From an uncultured Lachnospiraceae bacterium (GTDB lineage Bacteria > Bacillota > Clostridia > Lachnospirales > Lachnospiraceae), in NCBI GenBank assembly GCA_950097145.1, contig CATNCF010000003.1:62001-126000 (forward strand): a stretch of DNA of 64,000 bases. The letters are read 5' to 3'. Under the pieces are notes generated by a model. It was not told where the DNA came from, did not search any database, and worked only from the letters and a program-made list of their open reading frames with translations. Below, in pieces: positions 16,501 to 23,540 of the stretch (positions within the stretch are counted from its first letter, which is position 1; each line of letters starts with the position of its first letter). Position numbers and translations under genes: made by a program.

Positions 16501-18247
16501 GGATCAGCTAAAAGCAGCAATAGAAGAGGCACAGAAGCCGGGAGGCACAGAGAAGCCAGAACCGCCCACAGAGCAGCAGAAAGCGGAAATGGCAAATAAA
16601 CTCACGGCGGCAAAAAAACTGCTGGAACAACTGAATGAAACAGAGAAGGCGAAACTGCAGGCAGCCATCACAGAGGCAGAAACAGTGCTTAAGAAGGAAA
16701 ACCTGACGAAGGAAGAGCTTCAGGCAGCGTTGGATAAACTTACAGCGGCAGTAAAAGCGGCAGAGGAAATCATAGAAGCAGGAAAGCCAGTGGATGAGCA
16801 GTTAAGCAATAAGATTGCAGAAGCCAAGAAACTCTTGGAAGGCTTAAGCGCAGAGAAGAAAGAAGCGCTGCAGGCGGCAATTACAAAGGCAGAAGAAGCG
16901 CTGAAAAAACCGGGAGTGACAGAGGCAGAGCTAAAAACAGCGTTGGATCAGCTAAAAGCAGCAATAGAAGAGGCACAGAAGCCGGGAGGCACAGAGAAGC
17001 CAGAACCGCCCACAGAGCAGCAGAAAGCGGAAATGGCAAATAAACTCACGGCGGCAAAAAAACTGCTGGAACAACTGAATGAAACAGAGAAGGCGAAACT
17101 GCAGGCAGCCATCACAGAGGCAGAAACAGTGCTTAAGAAGGAAAACCTGACGAAGGAAGAGCTTCAGGCAGCGTTGGATAAACTTACAGCGGCAGTAAAA
17201 GCGGCAGAGGAAATCATAGAAGCAGGAAAGCCAGTGGATGAGCAGTTAAGCAATAAGATTGCGGAAGCTAAGAAACTGCTGGAGAACTTAACTCCAGAAA
17301 AGAAGGAAAAACTGCAGGCGGTAATCAATGAAGCAGAAGCATTATTGAAAAAGCCAGGAGTGACAGAAGCAGAAATTCAGGCTGTCCTTGATAAGCTGAA
17401 AACAGCCATGGAGGAGGCAGCACGACCAGGCGGATCAGAGCAGCCCCAACCTCCAGCAGGCGAAAAACCGGCCCTGAACCAGACGTTCACCGCATCCAGC
17501 GGACTGACCTATAAGGTTACTGCTTACAGTGCGAAGGCTAAGAATGTAACAGTTATTGGAACAAAGAAACAGCTTACCAGCGCCACTGTACCAGATACGC
17601 TGGTATACAAGACAGAAAACTTTAAGGTAACAGCGATAGGTGATTCTGCGTTTGCAAATCAGAAAAACCTTAAGAGTGCGGTAATTGGCAAATATGTTGC
17701 CAGCATTGGAAACAGAGCGTTCCAGAACGACAAGAAATTGGTGAAGATCACCTTTAAAGGAACCGCAGTTAAGAAAATTGGAAAGGACGCATTTAAGAAT
17801 ATCGGCAAGAAAGCTGTATTCAATATGAAAAAGACATTTACTGCTAAAAATCTTAAATACAAAATTACCAAGTGTACAGCGTCTCTAAAACAGGTAACAA
17901 TTACTGGGGCATCCAAGAAGCTTACATCTATAAAGATACCAGCAACAGTAAAATTCAATGGAATGACCTTCAAAGTAACAGCCGTCAATAAGAAGGCATT
18001 TAAGAACCAGAAGAAGTTAAAGAGCGTTGTCATCAGTAAGTATGTCAAGAGCATTGGCAGCGAAGCGTTCAGCGGTGCGAAAAAGCTTGCAAAGATTAAA
18101 TTCAGCGGTACGGCAATTAAGAGTATAGGAAAAAATGCATTTAAGAGTATTAAGAAAAAAGCCGTTTTCAGTGTGAAGAAATCTAAGAGAGCTTATTATA
18201 AGAAGCTGCTGAAGAAAGCAAAAACAAAAAATTATAAAGTAAAATAG
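10511..18247 (+). CDS. Giant secreted two-domain GH43 glycosidase with CBM, FIVAR-like and LRR repeats
   Basis: A 2578-residue extracellular enzyme. The GTG start has AAAGGAG seven bases upstream, and a signal peptide spans about residues 1-32 (cleavage near MQAATT). The first GH43 five-blade propeller (about 40-350) has Asp55, Asp166 and Glu226 at the base, modulator and acid positions. Three CBM4/9-like jelly-rolls start near 395, 573 and 731. A GH43 C2-type sandwich (about 899-1107) and a cohesin-like domain (about 1115-1245) follow. The second GH43 (about 1250-1590) has Asp1273, Asp1409 and Glu1465, then a CBM6 (about 1600-1720). Helical FIVAR-like repeats (about 1733-2307) and a lysine-rich BspA-type LRR tail complete it. 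No LPXTG or SLH anchor is seen. Xylosidase or arabinofuranosidase activity on arabinoxylan is likely; exact linkages are unknown. Confidence 0.88.
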   Translation: MRNALRNGWKRVCSVILAAAMVFTMLPVNMQAATTSSSNGDGTFNNPVIYADVPDIDIIRVENAYYMVSTTMHLSPGCPIMKSTDLVNWEIVNYVYDILGDTDAMNLRNGESMYGNGQWAASLKYHNGTYYVAFNSNTTGTAYLYTTDDIEKGAWTKTTLNGSFHDMSLFFDDNGKAYILYGGGQIKCAELSEDLKTVKKETEQQLFDVKTEEWGEDKIGTGLAGEGTHIMKKDGYYYVFNVCWPDGGVRTEICHRSRTFPSTEWENKVILKADFQNHGAGGGVAQGAVIDTADGKWYGFMFQDHGAIGRVPVLTDCTWIEDWPMLGKDGDGQTVEETMPLPVAGSDSKSLAKSDEFYNDAEHRVFEAGQADAAVAKTYNSAAAFSSEEADTIELVENGNFEKGTEGWAGFENGEIETVVTATDGTENNNHVLHVKNRKNSSSSAMYDLTGKLKKGTAYTVKGKMKYAGGPQTKKFTVRLQHNPNGAERPFEYRTGIGEIELQENKWKAFEFSYTAADLVSNGKTFEFSTDNNYFFIEESKYVADSSADVNSGMDYYLDDISITCEKQEVIELIPDGSFKQGQGKWTANSPAVVTAVSNEGHEDTDCLKIAGCNDGGWSGISYNPDGNQLSVLPGKNYTFTAWVKYEGTGEETAEIVTTIKGALDGKDSYEDMARVTAKAGQWVKMTGSRKMLNYDDGKAFIYIHMPGATAEKPLSFYLDDVSMSTPSDNLIKNGSFENGLKNWEAKGGEGTLSIAADKVHDGASSVKVTDRKDTASGPAQSLGSKMKIGNQYTVSAWVLYEEGPDEKQFYLTLENGEYNAKNMAGKMVPKGQWTEIKGTWTMPDDARTGVDNILFVETEWVEKPSQENDLMDFYVDNVTMTEKVKDKEPPEAGEHDYNGSNLDLVWQWNHNPNNNNWSLTERNGWLRLKTGSKASSLLNARNTLTQRTFGPVCSGAVKMDISNMKSGDVAGLGSLSFKYGYIAVKKEGENAKLVMMDASGNYQNEKDKTLVDAPVEKASVDCTSNIVYLKEDFNFAGNEGGTGKDTVSFYYSFDGKTWNQLGEAMQLRYELIHFMGSKFAIFNYATKVKGGYVDFDYFRVSDKITGAEQPSGTWNATMTASPEEISGVAGSECEVKLNLDKLESGNHTGLKASISIPDIMTVEDVVFSEAIKGEANYTFANGRLNITVKGNDVSFAAEDKLFATIKLKLKGYVDKDETVTVSADYIRTESGAVEYQVDNCSASINLKYLDTQALAKKLGYGNPITTHEFGADPYAIIYDGRVYVYMTADDYEFSDKENPYSNNFGYITTLRVVSSADLVNWTDHGEIDVAGSNGGKGPAKWASHAWAPAVAYKQIDGKDKFFLYFANDASGIGVLEGDSPIGPWKDPIGEALITGQTPGCQGVVWCFDPAVLVDDDGSAYIYFGGGVPDGQQDNPKTARVAKLGEDMISIEGEAKEIDAPCMFEDGGIFKYNGKYYYSYCSNFVEPHKEGYPGYGSICYMVSDNPMGPFEYKGEIFSNPSVWFGVGGNNHHATFVYEGKSYFIYHAQTVSKALGIEKGYRSTHIDKIDMNSDGTIKSIKGTYTGIPQLRGINPYERIDAETIAWNSGVKAAACKEPGKLFDDYNMVLTDLQDGDWTSVSQLEFGDKGTAQFEVYAASKKGGKIEIRLESPQGKLVGTVDVPATRGNDTYQKVSCEVENITGTQNVFLVFHGNEPSAALTVYREKLDALKGAVTAAEQTLTAKQQLQRQIDKAGKLKSGMSQAEAEAFQDDIREAEAVRDKTDATDQEVKDAITKLNTLMDQKDSAAPIEDKTAILKEKLDYKIAEAKTLLEQLPDTEKAALQTAIDEVNEFLNSDNIMNVDYYQFTPVPPTEQQITDMNQQITAAKELLEKLSGADKEKLQAAITEAEAVLKKENLAKEELQAALDKLTAAVKAAEEIIEAGKPVDEQLSNKIAEAKKLLEGLSAEKKEALQAAITKAEEALKKPGVTEAELKTALDQLKAAIEEAQKPGGTEKPEPPTEQQKAEMANKLTAAKKLLEQLNETEKAKLQAAITEAETVLKKENLTKEELQAALDKLTAAVKAAEEIIEAGKPVDEQLSNKIAEAKKLLEGLSAEKKEALQAAITKAEEALKKPGVTEAELKTALDQLKAAIEEAQKPGGTEKPEPPTEQQKAEMANKLTAAKKLLEQLNETEKAKLQAAITEAETVLKKENLTKEELQAALDKLTAAVKAAEEIIEAGKPVDEQLSNKIAEAKKLLENLTPEKKEKLQAVINEAEALLKKPGVTEAEIQAVLDKLKTAMEEAARPGGSEQPQPPAGEKPALNQTFTASSGLTYKVTAYSAKAKNVTVIGTKKQLTSATVPDTLVYKTENFKVTAIGDSAFANQKNLKSAVIGKYVASIGNRAFQNDKKLVKITFKGTAVKKIGKDAFKNIGKKAVFNMKKTFTAKNLKYKITKCTASLKQVTITGASKKLTSIKIPATVKFNGMTFKVTAVNKKAFKNQKKLKSVVISKYVKSIGSEAFSGAKKLAKIKFSGTAIKSIGKNAFKSIKKKAVFSVKKSKRAYYKKLLKKAKTKNYKVK
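16265..17262 (+). repeat. 444-bp tandem repeat inside the GH43 gene
   Basis: Two back-to-back 444-bp units (16341-16784 and 16785-17228) read as identical base for base, flanked by partial copies on both sides (from about 16265 and to about 17262). Each unit is 148 codons, so the frame is kept. The units encode a pair of helical FIVAR-like modules joined by a PGGTEKPEPPTE linker. Identity at the DNA level indicates very recent duplication or ongoing recombination. Confidence 0.92.
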
Positions 18248-18321
18248 TTACAAAAAGAACTGAAGTAACAATGGCTGCCCTCTTTGTGCCGGCAGGCGCA
18301 GAGATGGCGGCATGAATTTAA

Positions 18322-18441
18322 GGTGTCCTCAAAGCTGTAGCTCCCCAAAGCGTATATCGGATAAAAAAGCATCCCTTTCCATTTTATATAGTTTTTCCGA
18401 TATAGCTTTTGGAGTGCTATGGCTTTGAGGACACCCTTTTT
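18322..18441 (+). terminator. Long imperfect hairpin, probable terminator of the GH43 gene
   Basis: A 14-bp perfect outer stem pairs GGTGTCCTCAAAGC (18322-18335) with GCTTTGAGGACACC (18422-18435) and is followed by a T-run. Inside, TAGC/GCTA, TCC/GGA, AAAGC/GCTTT and TATATCGGA (18353-18361)/TCCGATATA (18396-18404) also pair. The structure of about 115 nt is far longer than a normal terminator and may derive from a small mobile repeat. Confidence 0.7.
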
Positions 18442-18496
18442 GACACTGGTATTTTGATAAAAAATTCATTAAAATAAAGAGGGAGGAGGAACCAGG

Positions 18497-20275
18497 ATGA
18501 GAAAGAGAATTATGAAAAAAATGAATGACATCAAACTTGGAGGAAAGTTTCTGACTCTGTTCCTGGTCTGTGTGCTGCTTCCTCTGATAATTACCAATGG
18601 GTATATTATCTGGAGTATGAAAGAAGGTATGGATAAGGAGCAGAGGCAGAGGATTGAAAGTATTGCAGAACGATTAGAATTGGAATTTGTGAGTGATATT
18701 ACCAAGCAGTTGTCCATTGCAGACTATTTGGACCGCAGTATCAATCTGCAGGAATTTCTGGGGAAAAGATATCTGGATGCCTCCGATTATTATGAGGCGT
18801 ACGTGGAGCTGATGGAAAATCAGGTGATTCAATACTATTATACGGCGCAGTCCGCCTATAATATTGTAATTTGTACAGAGAATGAAACAATTACCAATGG
18901 GACCTATTTTGTCAGAAAGCAGAGTGTAGAACACAGCAGTTGGTACCGTGCATTTCAAAACAGCGGCAATAATATTTTTCTGTACAGCTATTTTGAAGAC
19001 GGAACGGAATCTGGCGGCTATATTTCAAAGGGCAGGCGCGTGGTACTGATACAGAAATTATCACATTGCAAAGAAGGCAATCTTATCATGCTGGAGATGG
19101 ATTATTTGTCATTCCTGAAAAAGATGGAACTTATTTGTGAAGAAGTAGACGGGTATCTGTGCAGCAAGGACAAAATTCTATTATCTACCACAGGTAGGAA
19201 CGATAAAGATAAAGAATTTATGGAGTTAACAGAATATCAGGAAAAAGGCTGTTCCCTTACGGTGCCTTTGAAAGTGTACGGGATGGATATGGAACTGCGC
19301 CTGACTGCGGAACCTTCCATAATATTCGATATCGTGAAAGAACAAAAGGCTTCTATTTTTCTTTTATATCTGGCAAACCTGATTCTTCCAAGCCTGTTTG
19401 TATACTTGTTATTCCGCTCGCTGCATGACAGGGTGGAATTGGCAAGAGAGTATCTGGAGCGTATGGAACAAGGGAGTTACGAGGTGATTCCTGCTGAAAA
19501 AAGCACGGATGAGATTGGGGGAATGATTCACAGTTATAATCTGATGGCGCTTCGGATTAAGGAACTGATCGAAGTAGTATTTAAGAACAAGGAACGGGAA
19601 CAGAATCTGGAAATTTCCAGGAAACAGGCGGAACTAAAAGCACTCCAGAGCCAGTTGAATCCTCATTTCATATTTAACGCACTGGAGAGCATTCGTATGC
19701 ACAGTATTTTAAAGCAGGAAACAGAGACGGCAAAGATATTAGAGAGTTTTGCTGTGCTGATGAGGAAAAATATTCAGTGGAATGAAGATTTTGTTACCAT
19801 TGAGGAAGAATGTGACAATGTAAGACGATATTTAGAGATACAAAAATATCGTTTTGGCGAGCGGCTGGAATTTTACCTTTATGTACAGCCAGAGTGCCAA
19901 AAACGCTCCATTCCAAAGTTTACAGTTATTACGTTTGTAGAAAACGCATGCGTCCACGGTATTGAAAAGAGCGTGGCAGGAGGTTCTATCACCGTGATGG
20001 TGTCGGAGGATGAAGAATGCCTGTATTTTGAAATTATGGATCAGGGAAGAGGCATGGAACCAGAGGAACTGGAAGATTTAAAACATTTGGTGCAGCGGGC
20101 GGATATCAATTATATCCAGGAAGCCAAAAAGAGTATTGGTATTGCAAATACAGTGGTGCGGCTGTATCAGTATTATGGAGAACAGGTGCAGATCGATATC
20201 AACAGTACTGCCCAGGAGGGAACAGAAATCTGTATCCAGCTTCCTAAGGCAGTGAAAGCGGGGGAAACAGAATGA
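18497..20275 (+). CDS. YesM-type sensor histidine kinase
   Basis: A 592-residue membrane kinase. TM1 is near residues 21-41, a large extracellular sensor domain (about 42-285) follows, and TM2 is near 290-310. Then come HAMP, the His_kinase core with His390 in QLNPHFIFNALE, and an HATPase domain with Asn/Gly boxes VENACVHGIEK and DQGRGM. This layout is the YesM/LytS-like class, which typically senses sugars or sugar-binding proteins outside the cell and pairs with an AraC-type regulator. The stop overlaps the regulator start as ATGA. It sits directly after the giant GH43 gene, so its signal is probably an arabinoxylan breakdown product. That last step is inference. Confidence 0.92.
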   Translation: MRKRIMKKMNDIKLGGKFLTLFLVCVLLPLIITNGYIIWSMKEGMDKEQRQRIESIAERLELEFVSDITKQLSIADYLDRSINLQEFLGKRYLDASDYYEAYVELMENQVIQYYYTAQSAYNIVICTENETITNGTYFVRKQSVEHSSWYRAFQNSGNNIFLYSYFEDGTESGGYISKGRRVVLIQKLSHCKEGNLIMLEMDYLSFLKKMELICEEVDGYLCSKDKILLSTTGRNDKDKEFMELTEYQEKGCSLTVPLKVYGMDMELRLTAEPSIIFDIVKEQKASIFLLYLANLILPSLFVYLLFRSLHDRVELAREYLERMEQGSYEVIPAEKSTDEIGGMIHSYNLMALRIKELIEVVFKNKEREQNLEISRKQAELKALQSQLNPHFIFNALESIRMHSILKQETETAKILESFAVLMRKNIQWNEDFVTIEEECDNVRRYLEIQKYRFGERLEFYLYVQPECQKRSIPKFTVITFVENACVHGIEKSVAGGSITVMVSEDEECLYFEIMDQGRGMEPEELEDLKHLVQRADINYIQEAKKSIGIANTVVRLYQYYGEQVQIDINSTAQEGTEICIQLPKAVKAGETE

Positions 20276-21876
20276 TCAAAGTATTGCTGGTAGATGATGA
20301 ACAGTTTATCCGCCAGGGGCTTCGGTATCTTTTGGATTGGGAAAAATATGGTTACCAGGTTATAGCCGAGGCAGAAAACGGTATGGACGCGATCCGGATC
20401 CTGGAGGAAATAGAAATTGATCTGGCATTTGTAGATATCAGAATGCCGGGAATGGACGGCATGGAACTGATTTCTTACGTGCAGGAAAATTTAAAACATA
20501 AGGTGAGGTTTGTTATTCTCACGGGATATGCAGAATTTTCTTATGCCAGAAAGGCAGTGCAGATGAATGTCCTGGATTATATTTTGAAACCAGTTCAGGA
20601 GGAAGAGCTTCTGAATTTGTTGAAAAAGATCAACCAGGATTACCAAAAAGAGCAGAAAGAAAAGCGGGAAAACTATGACTTTCATATTTCACAGATTTTG
20701 CTTGGAAAATTTTCATTGGAAAATTTAAGGCAGGTACAGCGTTATCTTCATGGTGAAGGCAGCAAGAAATATGTCAGCTTTGAATTTGATAAAAATCAAA
20801 GAGAATTTAGCCTGCTCACAAGGACTGAAAAGATGGAACAGCAGAAAGGACTGGTGCAGTATCTGCGGGATTTGCTGGAGGAGTTTTCCTATCATGTAAT
20901 TCCCCTGGTAGAGGCGGAAGAGGAAATTTTTGGGGCTGGCCTGTTGTTATCTAAGGAGTTGTATGATTTTTCAGCTTCTGGGGAAGAGCAATTCTTAGAG
21001 AATCTGCAGAACAGGGTGACACAGCATTTTGATTGCCCAGTCCAGATCTATGTTGGGCAGACGGTGGAGGGACTGGAACAATTATCACAATCCTTTTTAT
21101 CTATCCGGGTGGCGCGCTGTTTTCATGGTCTTGCCCAGGAGAAAACACAGGTCAGGGATTATGAGTATTTCCGTCACAGGAAATCTTCTATGAAAATTCA
21201 GGAGGATGATGTAGAGGCTCTTTTGGAAGCTGTGAAGAGTAATAAGGTGTTGGAAATTGCTTCTTGTGCGGAATGTATTTTTTCACAGATTCGCAGCAGC
21301 GATATGAATATGGAAATGGTGAATGCCAGTATTTACCATATTTTATATCGTCTTATGGAGATGGTGCAGGAATTTGATGATGAAACGAATCAGCAGGAGA
21401 TTTTAGAGTACATTGGAAGAGAGTCCTTTAATAAACTGGTGCTCAGTGGAAGTACAGAAGAGATTACTGGATTTTTTTCTGATTATGCAGGGTATCTGGC
21501 CCAGGTGCGTATTCAGGAGTCCAGGAACATATTAGATCGGGTGGATGATTATGTCCAGGAGCACTATATGGAGAAGATGAGCCTGAAATCTTTGGGAGAA
21601 CAATTTTATGTAAATAATGTCTATCTGGGACAGCTTTACAAGAAAAAATATGGTATTGTGTTCCGGGATTATCTGAATAATTTGAGGATGGAAAAGGCGC
21701 AGGAGCTTTTGGAGGGTACAAATCTCAGGATTTATGCCATTGCAGAGGAGGTAGGATTTGGGAAACCGGAATATTTCATCAATAAATTTGTACAAAATTA
21801 TCATATGACGCCAAATCAGTACCGCATTCGCAGCCGAAAGCTGGAACATGGAGAGAAAAGGAATGATGACGAATGA
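20272..21876 (+). CDS. YesN-type response regulator with AraC DNA-binding domain
   Basis: A 534-residue regulator. The receiver domain (1-125) has the acidic pair DD at 8-9, phosphoacceptor Asp55 in FVDIRMPGMDG, and the conserved Lys in YILKPVQ. A poorly conserved middle region of about 280 residues follows. The C-terminal AraC/XylS double helix-turn-helix covers about 425-525, including YLGQLYKKKYGIVFRDYLNNLRM and AEEVGFGKPEYFINKF. It is the cognate partner of the preceding kinase, with a 4-base ATGA overlap. Its likely targets are the neighbouring glycan genes. Its own stop overlaps the start of the binding-protein gene in the same way, so three proteins are made from one coupled message. 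Confidence 0.93.
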   Translation: MIKVLLVDDEQFIRQGLRYLLDWEKYGYQVIAEAENGMDAIRILEEIEIDLAFVDIRMPGMDGMELISYVQENLKHKVRFVILTGYAEFSYARKAVQMNVLDYILKPVQEEELLNLLKKINQDYQKEQKEKRENYDFHISQILLGKFSLENLRQVQRYLHGEGSKKYVSFEFDKNQREFSLLTRTEKMEQQKGLVQYLRDLLEEFSYHVIPLVEAEEEIFGAGLLLSKELYDFSASGEEQFLENLQNRVTQHFDCPVQIYVGQTVEGLEQLSQSFLSIRVARCFHGLAQEKTQVRDYEYFRHRKSSMKIQEDDVEALLEAVKSNKVLEIASCAECIFSQIRSSDMNMEMVNASIYHILYRLMEMVQEFDDETNQQEILEYIGRESFNKLVLSGSTEEITGFFSDYAGYLAQVRIQESRNILDRVDDYVQEHYMEKMSLKSLGEQFYVNNVYLGQLYKKKYGIVFRDYLNNLRMEKAQELLEGTNLRIYAIAEEVGFGKPEYFINKFVQNYHMTPNQYRIRSRKLEHGEKRNDDE

Positions 21877-23540
21877 GAAAGCTGGGAACAAGAAAGCTTG
21901 CAGGGATTGCTGTTCTGCTGCTTGCGGCGGCAGCGGTATATGCGGGAAATCAATATGTACTGCATAATTCCGGGAGTGAAATTAAGAATTTTACGGCTTT
22001 TATGGCAGTGCCTGGGGAAGAAAAAGCGAAGGATAACCGTATCCGTAATAAAATTGCAGAACTTACAGGAGCCAGGGCAGAAGTGGAATGGCTTGGAGGA
22101 CAGACGCCGGAAGAGAAAATTGAAACGATGATTAAGACGGGAGAATATCCTGATTTTTTGAATGGCGCAGACGCATCCAATCTTCTGATTGAGGCCGGAG
22201 CGCTGATTCCTCTGGAAGATTATCTTAAAGATTATCCGAATCTGTATCATTATCTGGAACCAGAACAGTGGGAGTCATTGCGCAAGAAGGATGGGCATAT
22301 TTATTATATTCCGCCTTTTGGAGTGATACAGGGACAAAATACGAAGACGGTGATCTCTGGAGAGGCATTTTGGATTCAAAAAAGGGTTTTGGAGTTTGCA
22401 GGTTTTCCGGAAGTGAAAACACTGGATGAATATTTTGATCTGATCTCATCTTATCTGGAAGAGTATCCGGAATCCGACGGGGTTTCAAATATTGGATTTG
22501 AAATATTATGTGATGACTGGCGGTATTTTTGTCTGGAAAATCCTCCTATGTTTCTTGCCGGATACCCCAATGAAGGATGCGCCATTGTAGATCCCAAAAC
22601 CAGGAAGGCAGAGGTTTATGATACAATTCCAGAAGCAAAACAGTATTATTGGAAATTATGCCAGATGTTCAACCAGGGAGTGATAGATCCGGAAACTTTT
22701 ACCCTGTCATACAGCCAGTATATGGACAAGCTCTCAGAAGGAAATGTTCTTGGGGTTGTAGATCAATATTGGCAGATTATGGATGCACAGGACAGTTTAT
22801 ATGGTGAGGGAAAGGATGACAGAACATACATCCCTCTTGCCATTACAGCCAACGAGCAGATTTCGGGGAAATATAATTGTACAGAGCCAAATCTGAATAT
22901 AGGGGCAGGACTGGGAATTTCTGTGGACTGCCAGGATGTGGAGGGAGCTTTGCAGTTTCTTGATGATCTGCTGACGCCGGAGATTATGGTTCTGAGGTAC
23001 TGGGGGGAAAAAGGAATCGATTATAAAGTGGAGCGGGACGGAAGCTATTACCGTACTGCGGAACAGCGGCAAAAGTGGGGAAACGGGGATTTTCTGAAAG
23101 AAGATACGTGTTCTTATACCTATTTTCCTGCATACGAAGGAATGCTTGCAGACAATATCAACGCCGTACAGCCTGCAGAGCAGCCAGGGGAATATTATGA
23201 TAAACTTTCCGATTATGATAAGAAAGTGTTAGACGCTTATGGATTTCAGACCTGGAAAGAATTTTTGGGAGAAGAGGTGGAGGGAACTCCCTGGTTTCCA
23301 TTATATTCCTGTGTTGCTGACTGGCCGTCGGAAAGTGATTATGGAAGGGCAAGGACAGAGATGGAACGGATAAAGCGGCTGTGGCTTCCAAAGGTCATTA
23401 TGTCCACAGAATCGGAGTTTGAAAAAAACTGGTCCGATTATATGCGGGAATATCGGGAACATGTGGATGTGGAAGCGTATCTGGAACAATTGAACCTGGA
23501 GATTCAAAAAAGGGTGCAGGCGGAAGAAAAGAATGGTTAA
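21873..23540 (+). CDS. Extracellular solute-binding protein, family 1, membrane-anchored
   Basis: A 555-residue binding protein of the large oligosaccharide (LplA-like) class. The N-terminal hydrophobic segment (about 8-24) lacks a lipobox cysteine, so it is either an uncleaved anchor or a type I signal. The mature part has family-1 features, such as ETMIKTGEYPDFLNG near the first lobe and the aromatic-rich YWKLCQMFNQGVIDPETF segment. No permease or ATPase gene is nearby. It is translationally coupled to the kinase-regulator pair by ATGA. It may deliver sugar occupancy information to the kinase, or serve a transporter encoded elsewhere. The sensing role is inference. Its 3' end overlaps the convergent lacI-type gene by four bases. 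Confidence 0.85.
   Translation: MRKLGTRKLAGIAVLLLAAAAVYAGNQYVLHNSGSEIKNFTAFMAVPGEEKAKDNRIRNKIAELTGARAEVEWLGGQTPEEKIETMIKTGEYPDFLNGADASNLLIEAGALIPLEDYLKDYPNLYHYLEPEQWESLRKKDGHIYYIPPFGVIQGQNTKTVISGEAFWIQKRVLEFAGFPEVKTLDEYFDLISSYLEEYPESDGVSNIGFEILCDDWRYFCLENPPMFLAGYPNEGCAIVDPKTRKAEVYDTIPEAKQYYWKLCQMFNQGVIDPETFTLSYSQYMDKLSEGNVLGVVDQYWQIMDAQDSLYGEGKDDRTYIPLAITANEQISGKYNCTEPNLNIGAGLGISVDCQDVEGALQFLDDLLTPEIMVLRYWGEKGIDYKVERDGSYYRTAEQRQKWGNGDFLKEDTCSYTYFPAYEGMLADNINAVQPAEQPGEYYDKLSDYDKKVLDAYGFQTWKEFLGEEVEGTPWFPLYSCVADWPSESDYGRARTEMERIKRLWLPKVIMSTESEFEKNWSDYMREYREHVDVEAYLEQLNLEIQKRVQAEEKNG

Noticed and set aside
16341-17228. 444-bp repeats considered as an insertion sequence duplication
   Set aside because: They lie wholly inside one reading frame, encode stalk modules, and carry no transposase or terminal repeats.
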